In this document: in pieces, positions 1-5,298 of the stretch
How positions within the stretch are numbered: the stretch's first letter is position 1
Layout: every line of letters starts with the position of its first letter
Assembly: GCA_023456105.1 (NCBI GenBank)
Contig: JAEYAO010000065.1
Location: 1-6,226, forward strand
Length of the DNA: 6,226 nucleotides
Source: Pseudomonadota bacterium
GTDB lineage: Bacteria; Pseudomonadota; Alphaproteobacteria; Caulobacterales; Caulobacteraceae
Direction: 5' to 3'
The notes under the pieces: model-generated
The model's database searches: none
What the model was told of the DNA's origin: nothing
What the model saw: the letters and a program-made list of their open reading frames with translations, nothing else
Position numbers and translations under genes: made by a program

Positions 1-290
1 GCGCTGGCGGGGGTCAGTCCCTGGCGCGGCGAGGCCTCGGGTCGCGTCGAGGCGGTCTCGACCGGCTGCGGGGCGGAGAGCGCGGAGGCGCGGGGGGACG
101 GGGTCGAGCCGGCGACGACGCGGGCCGGAGTCTGGCGCACCGCCTTGCCGGGCCAGGACAGATAGCGGAGCCCCGCGACCTCGCCGGAAGACGCAGGCGC
201 GGTCTGAGCCTGGGCCGACGGCGCGATCAGAGCGCCGGCGAGCACGGCGGCGGTCGCAAGGGCCGGAAGTCGGGACGGGGCGTGGCGCAC
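1..290 (-). CDS. Secreted Ala/Pro/Ser-rich protein of unknown function, N-terminal part
   Basis: I do not recognise a family. The reading frame opens with a GTG at 288-290 and stays open to the left edge, so about 96 residues are visible and the C-terminus is missing. Residues 1-28 look like a Sec signal peptide: a basic start (MRHAPSR), a hydrophobic Ala/Leu core, and a signal peptidase I site at AQA|Q, giving an exported product. After it comes a short conserved-looking stretch, GLRYLSWPGK (about residues 39-48), then a low-complexity region rich in Pro, Ala, Ser and Thr, which suggests a flexible linker. The GTG start is supported by a purine-rich ribosome binding site seven bases upstream and by its position directly before the signal peptide. 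It lies 79 bases downstream of the substrate-binding protein gene in the same direction. No function can be inferred from the visible part. Confidence 0.72.
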   Translation of the reverse strand, partial: MRHAPSRLPALATAAVLAGALIAPSAQAQTAPASSGEVAGLRYLSWPGKAVRQTPARVVAGSTPSPRASALSAPQPVETASTRPEASPRQGLTPAS

Positions 291-297
291 GACGGTT

Positions 298-305
298 CTC
301 TCTCC
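298..305 (-). promoter_or_regulatory. Ribosome binding site deciding a GTG start
   Basis: Read on the minus strand, GGAGAGAG precedes the GTG at 290 by seven bases. It favours that GTG as the start of the secreted-protein gene. The rest of the 79-base gap (291-369) shows no convincing promoter or terminator. Confidence 0.6.
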
Positions 306-369
306 GCGCAGACGGGTCGAGAGGCCGGACTAAACCGTCGCGCTTAATCCTGCGCTAACGGAGGAAAAT

Positions 370-1422
370 TCAGCCGCGACCAGGCAGGTAGTTGTCCGTA
401 AAGGCATCGCGCCAGTTCAGGCCGGTCGGCGTCAACCCCGCCTGGGATACCATGTCAAAGAACGCCTGCCACCGCTCGGCGGTCATGGCCCCCAGGCCAT
501 AGAGGGCGGCGTCGCCGCCGTCGACCAGGCCGTTGTCGCGCAGGGCCTCGCGCGCGGCGGTCAGGGCGGGCTCGCTGAGGTCGGGATTGCTGCGCCGGAT
601 CAGGGCGTCGGCCGGGGATGGGTCGCCGCGCATGTAGTCGCGCCAGCCCTCGGCCGTGGCGGCGATAAAGGATCGAAGCGCCTCGGCGTTGTCGCGGGCG
701 AAGGCGTTGGGCGCCAGAACCAGCCCGCCGTAGGCCTGATAGCCTTCCTCGGCCAGCAGAAGGGTGCGCGGCTCGAACCCGCCGAGGCGCCGGATGCGAT
801 AGGGATCGCTGGTGACCAGTCCACCGAGCACGGCCGTCGGGTCGTCCAGGAACGGCTGCAAATCGCCGGCGAACGGCTGAAGCGCCGCGTCGGTGAAGCC
901 GGCGTTGCCCTTGAGCCAGGCCCAGGCGGGCGAGGTCGCGGCCTCGGCCAGCAGCACCGGCCGGTCGTTGAGGTCGGACAGGCCGTCGAGACCCGGAACG
1001 TCGCGCACCATCAGGGCGGCGGGGTCGCGCTGGAAAAAGGCGGCCACGGCGCGCACCGGGGCGCCCTCCGCCGTCAGGGCGAAGATCGAGGCGCCGTTGG
1101 AGGCCAGACCCAGCTCGGCCGTGCCGCGCGCCAGCCGCTGGGCAGCGTCGCCGACGGACTCGCCCGCCACGATCTGGATGTTCAGCCCACGCCGTTCGTA
1201 GGCGCCGGAGGCGATGGCCGCATAGACCCCGCCGTGCCGGGCCTCGGCCGGGCCGTCGCTGGCGACCCGCAGCCGCACGCGCCCCTGTTCGTCCACCGGC
1301 GCCTCGACCCGCCGGCACCCGACCAGACCCGCCCCGCCCAGCGCTCCCCCCAGCGCCAGAGCCGCGCCGCCGAACAGGGCCTGTCGGCGATCCGCAAGGC
1401 GACGATTCCCGAAATGGCTCAT
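370..1422 (-). CDS. Substrate-binding lipoprotein, NMT1/THI5 (ThiY-like) family, probable Tat export
   Basis: This is a periplasmic binding protein of 350 residues, a usual length for the SsuA/ThiY/NMT1 group. These proteins capture a small ligand (pyrimidine thiamine precursor, taurine, nitrate and others) for an ABC importer. The N-terminus has a twin-arginine-like segment, DRRQALFGG (residues 11-19), a hydrophobic Ala/Gly/Leu stretch, and a lipobox LVGC with Cys36, so it is probably a Tat-exported lipoprotein. The family pattern is visible at residues 63-84 (HGGVYAAIASGAYERRGLNI) and in the later segments GLVTSDPYRIRRLGG and EEGYQAYGGLVLAPNAF. The ATG at 1420-1422 is the only reasonable start because an in-frame stop lies 12 bases upstream; no clear ribosome binding site precedes it. 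No permease or importer ATPase gene lies next to it; the nearby ABC protein is an ABC-F without membrane domains. The ligand is not determined; a ThiY-like pyrimidine-binding role is the best guess. Confidence 0.85.
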   Translation of the reverse strand: MSHFGNRRLADRRQALFGGAALALGGALGGAGLVGCRRVEAPVDEQGRVRLRVASDGPAEARHGGVYAAIASGAYERRGLNIQIVAGESVGDAAQRLARGTAELGLASNGASIFALTAEGAPVRAVAAFFQRDPAALMVRDVPGLDGLSDLNDRPVLLAEAATSPAWAWLKGNAGFTDAALQPFAGDLQPFLDDPTAVLGGLVTSDPYRIRRLGGFEPRTLLLAEEGYQAYGGLVLAPNAFARDNAEALRSFIAATAEGWRDYMRGDPSPADALIRRSNPDLSEPALTAAREALRDNGLVDGGDAALYGLGAMTAERWQAFFDMVSQAGLTPTGLNWRDAFTDNYLPGRG

Positions 1423-1471
1423 CGCGCAGGTTTAGGCGGCGACGGCGCCGGTGGAAAGGCGATGATGCGCC

Positions 1472-2626
1472 TCAGTCGCCCCTCATGGCGTCGCTGTCCT
1501 CGGCGACCGCTTTGGAGTCGTCGGCCAGGCGATACTGCACCCGCGTCACGCAGCGGACGCCGGCGCTGGGGCTGGGCGCGGCGCGGCGCTGTCTGACGAG
1601 GTTGCGGGCCATATCGCCAAAGGCGGCGGCCGGCTGCGCCTCGACCACTTCAACATTGCCGGTCTCGCCCCAGGTAGCCAAGTCGAACCGCACGGTGGCC
1701 CAGCCCTCGACGCTTCTTCTGCGGAAAGCCTCGGGATAAGGCTGATCGCGCACCGCGATCAGCCGTTCGCTGATGGATTCAGGACAGTTCCGAAGGGGAT
1801 CTTCCGGAAGGTCCGGCAGCGGCGGGGCGGGCAGGGCCGGGCCGGTGCGGAAGAAGTTGTGCACACAGCCGATGGCGCCCTCGCCGGGCTGCGAGGTGCT
1901 GTCGGCGGCGGCGCGTCGCGTCTCGGCGTCAAAGGCCGCATCGCCGGACGAGCCGAGGGTCTCCACATGGTGGGATCGACCGTCCGGACCCACGTCCCAC
2001 CGCACCACCGTCCACGCATAACCGCCGGGGGACAGCCGCTCGCCGATGCTGAAATCCGGGAAACTGAGGGTGCGGCGGCGCAGCCTGGGGCGATCAGGGC
2101 CCATGCAATCGCCACGAGCGCCGGACAGTCGCTGCGCCACCGCCTCACGCACGGGGCCAGTATCGCGGGTGACCGCATAGTAGCGCATCAACAGGGATGG
2201 GTCGGCCGAAGCCAGCGGCGTGGGGAGGTATCGCACCGTCAGCCGGCAATCGGCGCGCGCGCCTTCGAAGCGCCAAGCGGCAAGATTGGCCTGAACCTGC
2301 TGCCTACCGGCTCTGATCACATAGGCGCCGGCGAAACCGTCACCGATCTCCGGCCGGACGTCGAGAACCCGCCCGTCGGAAGCGACGGAGAAGAGGAAGA
2401 CGTCCGTCGTCTCAGACGTCGGATTCATGCCCGAGAGAGGCGGCAAATCCTCACTGTAGACCGGAAGCACGGCCTCGCCGCCGCAGGTCGTCTCGACCTG
2501 GGGATCCATCAGTACGGTGTTTGCGGGGTCGTTCGCCTGTGAAACGATCACCGGCGGTGGCGGAACGTCCGCAGATGCGGTCGATCCCGCCAAGCCCGCC
2601 GCGATGATCGTGGCCAAGATCCGCAT
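1472..2626 (-). CDS. Secreted protein with three TonB-C-like modules
   Basis: The product has 384 residues from the ATG at 2624-2626. This start was chosen over one 19 codons upstream because it is preceded by a strong ribosome binding site and begins a clean signal peptide (MRILATIIAAGLAGSTASA|D, cleavage after residue 19). The C-terminal module is TonB-C-like (PF03544 type): YPEAFRRRSVEGWATVRFDL at residues 297-316, then GNVEVVEAQPAAAFGDMARN. Two earlier stretches have the same strand-turn-strand-helix outline: VASDGRVLDVRPE with LAAWRF (residues 81-120), and VVRWDVGPDGRSHHVE with DAAFDAETRRAA (207-241). Each module holds one cysteine pair 78-80 residues apart (48/127, 174/254, 281/359), suggesting a disulfide per module. 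A Pro-rich linker (263-277) precedes the last module. It lacks the membrane anchor and Pro/Lys spacer of a true TonB, so energy transduction is doubtful; annotation pipelines may still call it energy transducer TonB. Its actual role is unknown. It lies 49 bases upstream of the substrate-binding protein gene. Confidence 0.78.
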   Translation of the reverse strand: MRILATIIAAGLAGSTASADVPPPPVIVSQANDPANTVLMDPQVETTCGGEAVLPVYSEDLPPLSGMNPTSETTDVFLFSVASDGRVLDVRPEIGDGFAGAYVIRAGRQQVQANLAAWRFEGARADCRLTVRYLPTPLASADPSLLMRYYAVTRDTGPVREAVAQRLSGARGDCMGPDRPRLRRRTLSFPDFSIGERLSPGGYAWTVVRWDVGPDGRSHHVETLGSSGDAAFDAETRRAAADSTSQPGEGAIGCVHNFFRTGPALPAPPLPDLPEDPLRNCPESISERLIAVRDQPYPEAFRRRSVEGWATVRFDLATWGETGNVEVVEAQPAAAFGDMARNLVRQRRAAPSPSAGVRCVTRVQYRLADDSKAVAEDSDAMRGD

Positions 2627-2634
2627 GTTCCGCC

Positions 2635-2641
2635 CCTCCCT
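2635..2641 (-). promoter_or_regulatory. Ribosome binding site deciding the start of the TonB-C-like gene
   Basis: Read on the minus strand, AGGGAGG lies eight bases before the ATG at 2626, within a purine-rich run. It supports that ATG over the in-frame ATG at 2683, which would add 19 polar residues in front of the signal peptide. Confidence 0.7.
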
Positions 2642-2657
2642 GAACTGCAGCGAGGTT

Positions 2658-2692
2658 GGAACAAGCCGGAGCGGTCTGTCCACCGCTGTTCC
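2658..2692 (-). terminator. Possible hairpin after the ABC-F gene
   Basis: The 73-base gap between the ABC-F stop and the next start contains AGCGGT and ACCGCT (2670-2675 and 2682-2687), a perfect six-base stem with a six-base loop. An outer pair, GGAAC and GTTCC (2658-2662 and 2688-2692), extends it across a seven-base bulge. Read in the gene direction it is followed only by a T-poor segment, so a classical intrinsic terminator is doubtful. It could be an attenuating or RNA-stabilising hairpin, or chance in GC-rich DNA. Confidence 0.25.
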
Positions 2693-2699
2693 GCGACGA

Positions 2700-4568
2700 T
2701 CAGCCCGCCAGAGCCGACTTCTTCTCCTCCAGCTCCAGCCATTCCATCTCGGCGGCCTCGAGGTCGGCGCGGGCCTGGGCGGCGGCGGTCATGGCGCGGT
2801 CGAAGGCCTTGGGGTCGCGGCTGTAGAGGTCCGGGTCGGCCAGCGCCGCATCATGGCGGGCGATTTCGGCGGGGAGAGTTTCGATCAGGCGTTCGAGCTC
2901 CTCCAGCCGGCGGGCGTCCTTGTAGGTGAGCTTGGCGGTCTTCTTGGGCGGGGCGGCGGGCGGCTGGGGCGCCTTGGCGCTCTCGCCGGCTGCTTCCCGG
3001 ATCGGAGAGGACGAGGCGATGGGCTGAAGGAAGCCCGGGTTCTGGCGCACGAACTCGGTCCAGCCGCCGGGGGTTTCGACGATGGCGCCGCGACCATTCA
3101 GGGCCAGGGTGGAGGTGGCCAGCCGGTCGATGAAGTCGCGGTCGTGCGAGACCAGGATCAGGGTGCCGTCGTAGCCCTCCAGAAGCTCCTCCAGCTTGTC
3201 GAGGGTGTCCATGTCCAGGTCGTTGGTCGGCTCGTCCAGGACCAGGAGGTTGGCGGGTTTGGCGAGCGCGCGGGCCAGCAGCAGGCGGTTGCGCTCTCCG
3301 CCCGACAGGGTCGAGATCGGCTGGCGCAGCTGGGCCTCGGAGAACAGGAAGTCCTTGGCGTAGGCCGCGACGTGCATGGACCGGCCGCGCACCAGGATGG
3401 AGTCGCCGCCGCCGGGCGTCAGCGCGTCCCACAGGGTCATGTCCGACTTCAGCCCCTCGCGCGACTGGTCCAGATAGACAGGCTCGAGGTTGGCGCCCAT
3501 GCGGACGGAGCCCTCGTCGGGTGCGAGCTCGCCCAGCAGGACCTTGACCAGGGTGGTCTTGCCCGCGCCGTTCGGGCCGACGATGCCTAGCCGGTCGCCG
3601 CGGATGATGCGGGTGGTGAGATTCTTGAACAGGGTGCGGGGTTGGCCCCCTCCACCAGGCTGCGCCTGGTCCCCCTCCCCCAGTGGGGGAGGGGAGAAGC
3701 TCTTGGACACCCCCTTGATGTCGGCCACCAGCTTGCCGGACAGGGCGCCGGAATCGACGCCGAGGTTCAGCTCGCGCGGCAGGTCCTTGACCCGCTCGGC
3801 GCGGTCGGCGCGCATGGCCTGGAGGGCGCGGGCGCGGCCCTCGTTGCGCGTGCGCTGGGCGGTGATGGAGCGGTAGAAGGTGTAGGTCTCGGCCTCGATC
3901 TTCTTGGTCAGGCGGCGCAACGATTCGGCCTCCTCCTCCATGACCTTGGCGGACCAGTCGTCGAACTCGATGAAGCCCTTGTTCAGGGTTCGGACGCGGC
4001 GGCCCTCCAGCCAGTGAACCGTGTCGGTGACGCGGTTCAGGAAGGCGCGGTCGTGGCTGACCACCAGCACGGCGAAGCGGGCCTGGATCAGCTCGGTCTC
4101 CAGCAGCTCGATGGCCAGGATGTCGAGGTGGTTGGTGGGCTCGTCCAGCAGGAGCAGGTCGGGCTCTTCGGCGAAGGCCTTGGCCAGCGCCGCTCTGCGG
4201 GTCTCGCCGCCGGACAACCCTTGCGTGGACTTGGCGGGATCGAGCCCGAAGGTGGTCAGCCAGGCTTCGGCGGTCCAGCTCTCGGCTTCACCGGACGCGG
4301 CGTAATCCAGGAGGGTTTCGCCGGTGATGGCGGGCTCCTGCGGCACATAGGCGAAGCGGACGGCGGACTGGACCGAGCGGTCGCCGCTGTCAGGCTCGAT
4401 CAGGCCCATGACCACCTTCATCAGGGTGGACTTGCCCGCGCCGTTGCGGCCGACCAGGGCGGCTCTGGAGCGCGGCTCGACCGCCAGATCGACGCCGTCG
4501 AACAGCGGGCGGGGCCCGTCCTGAAGACGGACGTCCTTGAGGGCGACGAGGGGGGGACGGGCTGCCAT
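2700..4568 (-). CDS. uup: ABC-F ATPase, Uup type
   Basis: The protein has 622 residues with two ATPase domains in one chain and no membrane segment, as in ABC-F proteins; E. coli Uup is of similar size. Domain 1: Walker A GRNGAGKST (40-48), signature LSGGE (118-122), Walker B LLLLDEP with catalytic Glu143, H-loop His172. The charged inter-domain linker runs about 205-285. Domain 2: Walker A GPNGAGKTT (331-339), signature LSGGE (421-425), Walker B LLVLDEP with Glu446, H-loop His475. From about residue 542 an Ala/Glu/Lys-rich helical region forms the C-terminal coiled coil that marks Uup and binds branched DNA in E. coli. ABC-F proteins act in the cytoplasm on the ribosome; Uup is also linked to replication-fork or branched-DNA intermediates and 50S assembly. 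All ATPase residues are intact. The start at 4568 is set by where homology should begin; upstream codons in the same frame run into the divergent gene and do not look like protein. No ribosome binding site is visible, and translation may be leaderless. Odd: residues 292-310 are encoded by a palindromic repeat. Confidence 0.93.
   Translation of the reverse strand: MAARPPLVALKDVRLQDGPRPLFDGVDLAVEPRSRAALVGRNGAGKSTLMKVVMGLIEPDSGDRSVQSAVRFAYVPQEPAITGETLLDYAASGEAESWTAEAWLTTFGLDPAKSTQGLSGGETRRAALAKAFAEEPDLLLLDEPTNHLDILAIELLETELIQARFAVLVVSHDRAFLNRVTDTVHWLEGRRVRTLNKGFIEFDDWSAKVMEEEAESLRRLTKKIEAETYTFYRSITAQRTRNEGRARALQAMRADRAERVKDLPRELNLGVDSGALSGKLVADIKGVSKSFSPPPLGEGDQAQPGGGGQPRTLFKNLTTRIIRGDRLGIVGPNGAGKTTLVKVLLGELAPDEGSVRMGANLEPVYLDQSREGLKSDMTLWDALTPGGGDSILVRGRSMHVAAYAKDFLFSEAQLRQPISTLSGGERNRLLLARALAKPANLLVLDEPTNDLDMDTLDKLEELLEGYDGTLILVSHDRDFIDRLATSTLALNGRGAIVETPGGWTEFVRQNPGFLQPIASSSPIREAAGESAKAPQPPAAPPKKTAKLTYKDARRLEELERLIETLPAEIARHDAALADPDLYSRDPKAFDRAMTAAAQARADLEAAEMEWLELEEKKSALAG
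3643..3695. repeat. REP-like double-hairpin palindromic element inside the ABC-F gene
   Basis: Two perfect hairpins stand side by side: ACCAGGC-TGC-GCCTGGT (3654-3670, seven-base stem, three-base loop), and a ten-base stem, CCCCTCCCCC paired with GGGGGAGGGG around the loop AGT (3672-3694). A flanking CCCCCTCC tract (3646-3653) completes a layout like the dispersed GC-rich palindromes I associate with Caulobacter and Brevundimonas genomes. Read through the gene it encodes the Pro/Gly-rich stretch SPPPLGEGD...PGGGGQP (residues 292-310) and keeps the frame. It lies exactly where the first strand of ATPase domain 2 (GVSKSF) should run almost directly into RTLFKNL, so it looks like a 57-base in-frame insertion (about 3639-3695). 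Dispersal elsewhere in this genome cannot be seen from one window. Confidence 0.75.
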
Positions 4569-4576
4569 GGGCGGGC

Positions 4577-4583
4577 ATATAGC
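4577..4583 (-). promoter_or_regulatory. Candidate -10 element for the ABC-F gene, leaderless start
   Basis: Read on the minus strand, GCTATAT fits the -10 consensus known for Caulobacter housekeeping promoters (GCTANAWC) except for the last base. It ends eight bases before the ATG at 4568, which would place transcription start at or within a few bases of the start codon. The gene has no Shine-Dalgarno sequence, so the two observations agree with a leaderless mRNA. I see no good -35 element 16-18 bases upstream, which lowers confidence. Confidence 0.4.
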
Positions 4584-4614
4584 GACTGCGCCGGCCGGGG
4601 GCCATCGGGCGCGT

Positions 4615-4644
4615 TTGACGAGGCGGCGTCCGGCGCGATGTAAT
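4615..4644 (+). promoter_or_regulatory. Candidate sigma-70-type promoter for the membrane-protein gene
   Basis: TTGACG (4615-4620) and TGTAAT (4639-4644) are separated by 18 bases; each matches the standard hexamers at five of six positions. Transcription would begin near 4651, giving a leader of about 27 bases that includes the ribosome binding site of the gene starting at 4678. It lies in the 109-base divergent region shared with the ABC-F gene. Confidence 0.5.
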
Positions 4645-4664
4645 CGCCCAACATGGTTGCGGCT

Positions 4665-4671
4665 GGGGGAG
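4665..4671 (+). promoter_or_regulatory. Ribosome binding site deciding the ATG at 4678
   Basis: GGGGGAG stands six bases before ATG 4678. It favours this start over the ATG at 4653 (another frame, product Gly/Asp/Arg-rich and not protein-like) and over the far-upstream in-frame ATG at 4537, which would lie inside the divergent ABC-F gene. Confidence 0.7.
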
Positions 4672-4677
4672 ACGGTG

Positions 4678-5276
4678 ATGACGGCGGACAAGCGGGCGCC
4701 CGGGCGCTGGGGATACGGGCTGGGGGTGGCGGCGATTCTCGCCGGGGTCGCAACGATGGTGGCGATCCTGGCGACGCAGATCACCAAGCTGGACGATGGC
4801 CTGGAGCAGATCGTGGTTCCGGGATCGCGGACCCTGATGCTGGAGCCGGGGCGCCAGACCGTGTTCCTGGAGCTGACAAGCGTCGCCGAGGGCAAGGCCT
4901 TTTCGGTCGCCGAGGTGTCGGGCCTTCAGGTTCGGGTCGCCGACCCGCAGGGGCGGCCGCTGGCGCTTAGGGCGCCCGGCGCCAGCGCCAACTACAGCTT
5001 TGGGGGACGCAGCGGCCAGTCGATCCAGGAGTTCGATGTAGCGACCGCAGGCTCCTACGTCGTCGCCGCAGACTATGCCGGCGCCGCGGGGCCGCAGACG
5101 GTCATCGCGGTGGGCCACGACTTCATGGGCGGCCTGGTGGGCACGGTGTTCAGCGCGCTGGGGCGATGTTCCTGGGCGTGGCGGTCGGGCTGGCCCTCGG
5201 GATCACGACCTATCTGCGCCGGCGCGGCGTGCGGGCCGAGCGCGCCCGGGCCCGGATGGCGACGACGGGCCTGTGA
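4678..5276 (+). CDS. Two-membrane-segment inner-membrane protein, frameshifted near its C-terminus
   Basis: I do not recognise a named family. The first frame encodes a short basic N-terminus, a membrane segment at about residues 13-33 (YGLGVAAILAGVATMVAILA), and then about 115 residues of mostly beta-type, probably periplasmic sequence (IVVPGSRTLMLEPGRQTVFL, SFGGRSGQSIQEFDV). A second membrane segment begins near residue 152 (GGLVGTVFSALG). At 5160-5165 the frame breaks. Read literally it continues to a stop at 5323-5325 (215 residues) with a Cys/Trp/Pro/Arg-rich tail that is not membrane-like. Moving to the -1 frame restores the segment: LGAMFLGVAVGLALGITTYL, then an Arg-rich cytoplasmic tail, ending at TGA 5274-5276, for 199 residues in all. 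The -1 frame has almost only G or C in third positions here, as in the neighbouring genes, so it is the ancestral reading. Either a one-base deletion (real or a sequencing error) or ribosomal slippage accounts for this. It may be annotated as a pseudogene or as an ORF ending at 5325. Confidence 0.72.
5160..5165 (+). other. Frameshift point in the membrane-protein gene
   Basis: The bases are GGGGCG. The incoming frame reads CTG GGG CGA TGT; the frame that restores the membrane helix reads CTG, a glycine codon, GCG ATG TTC. One base is missing relative to an intact frame, most likely from the G run, where deletions and base-calling errors are common. Confidence 0.75.
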
Positions 5277-5298
5277 CCCGTCGCCGCCAGGCGGAGCC

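Noticed and set aside
325..360. Possible CtrA-type site (TTAA half-sites) upstream of the first minus-strand gene
   Set aside because: One TTAA is present, but no second half-site is found at the required seven-base spacing on either strand.
455..1318. Minus-strand reading frame of 287 codons within the binding-protein gene
   Set aside because: It is an Arg/Gly/Ala-rich alternate-frame shadow of the clear substrate-binding protein.
2517..3590. Long plus-strand reading frame of 357 codons
   Set aside because: It is antisense to the ABC-F and TonB-C-like genes. Its translation is a Gly/Val/Gln/Asp-rich string with no domain, as expected from the reverse of GC-rich coding DNA.
3642..4643. Plus-strand reading frame of 333 codons
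   Set aside because: It lies opposite the ABC-F gene, which has complete ATPase motifs. The translation is repetitive Gly/Leu/Asp/Gln and begins inside the palindromic repeat.
4569..4895. N-terminal extension of the ABC-F protein by 109 residues
   Set aside because: The extra codons are Arg/Pro/Thr-rich, overlap the divergent gene that has its own ribosome binding site, and precede the normal N-terminus of the family.
5158..5168. Programmed -1 ribosomal frameshifting
   Set aside because: The G run allows slippage, but there is no canonical X XXY YYZ heptamer, and I did not find a clear downstream stem or upstream stimulatory Shine-Dalgarno element. A simple one-base deletion or sequencing error is more likely.
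5284..5294. CCGCC-A-GGCGG palindrome between the convergent genes as a terminator
   Set aside because: The one-base loop cannot form as drawn, the usable stem is very short, and no T-run follows in either direction.
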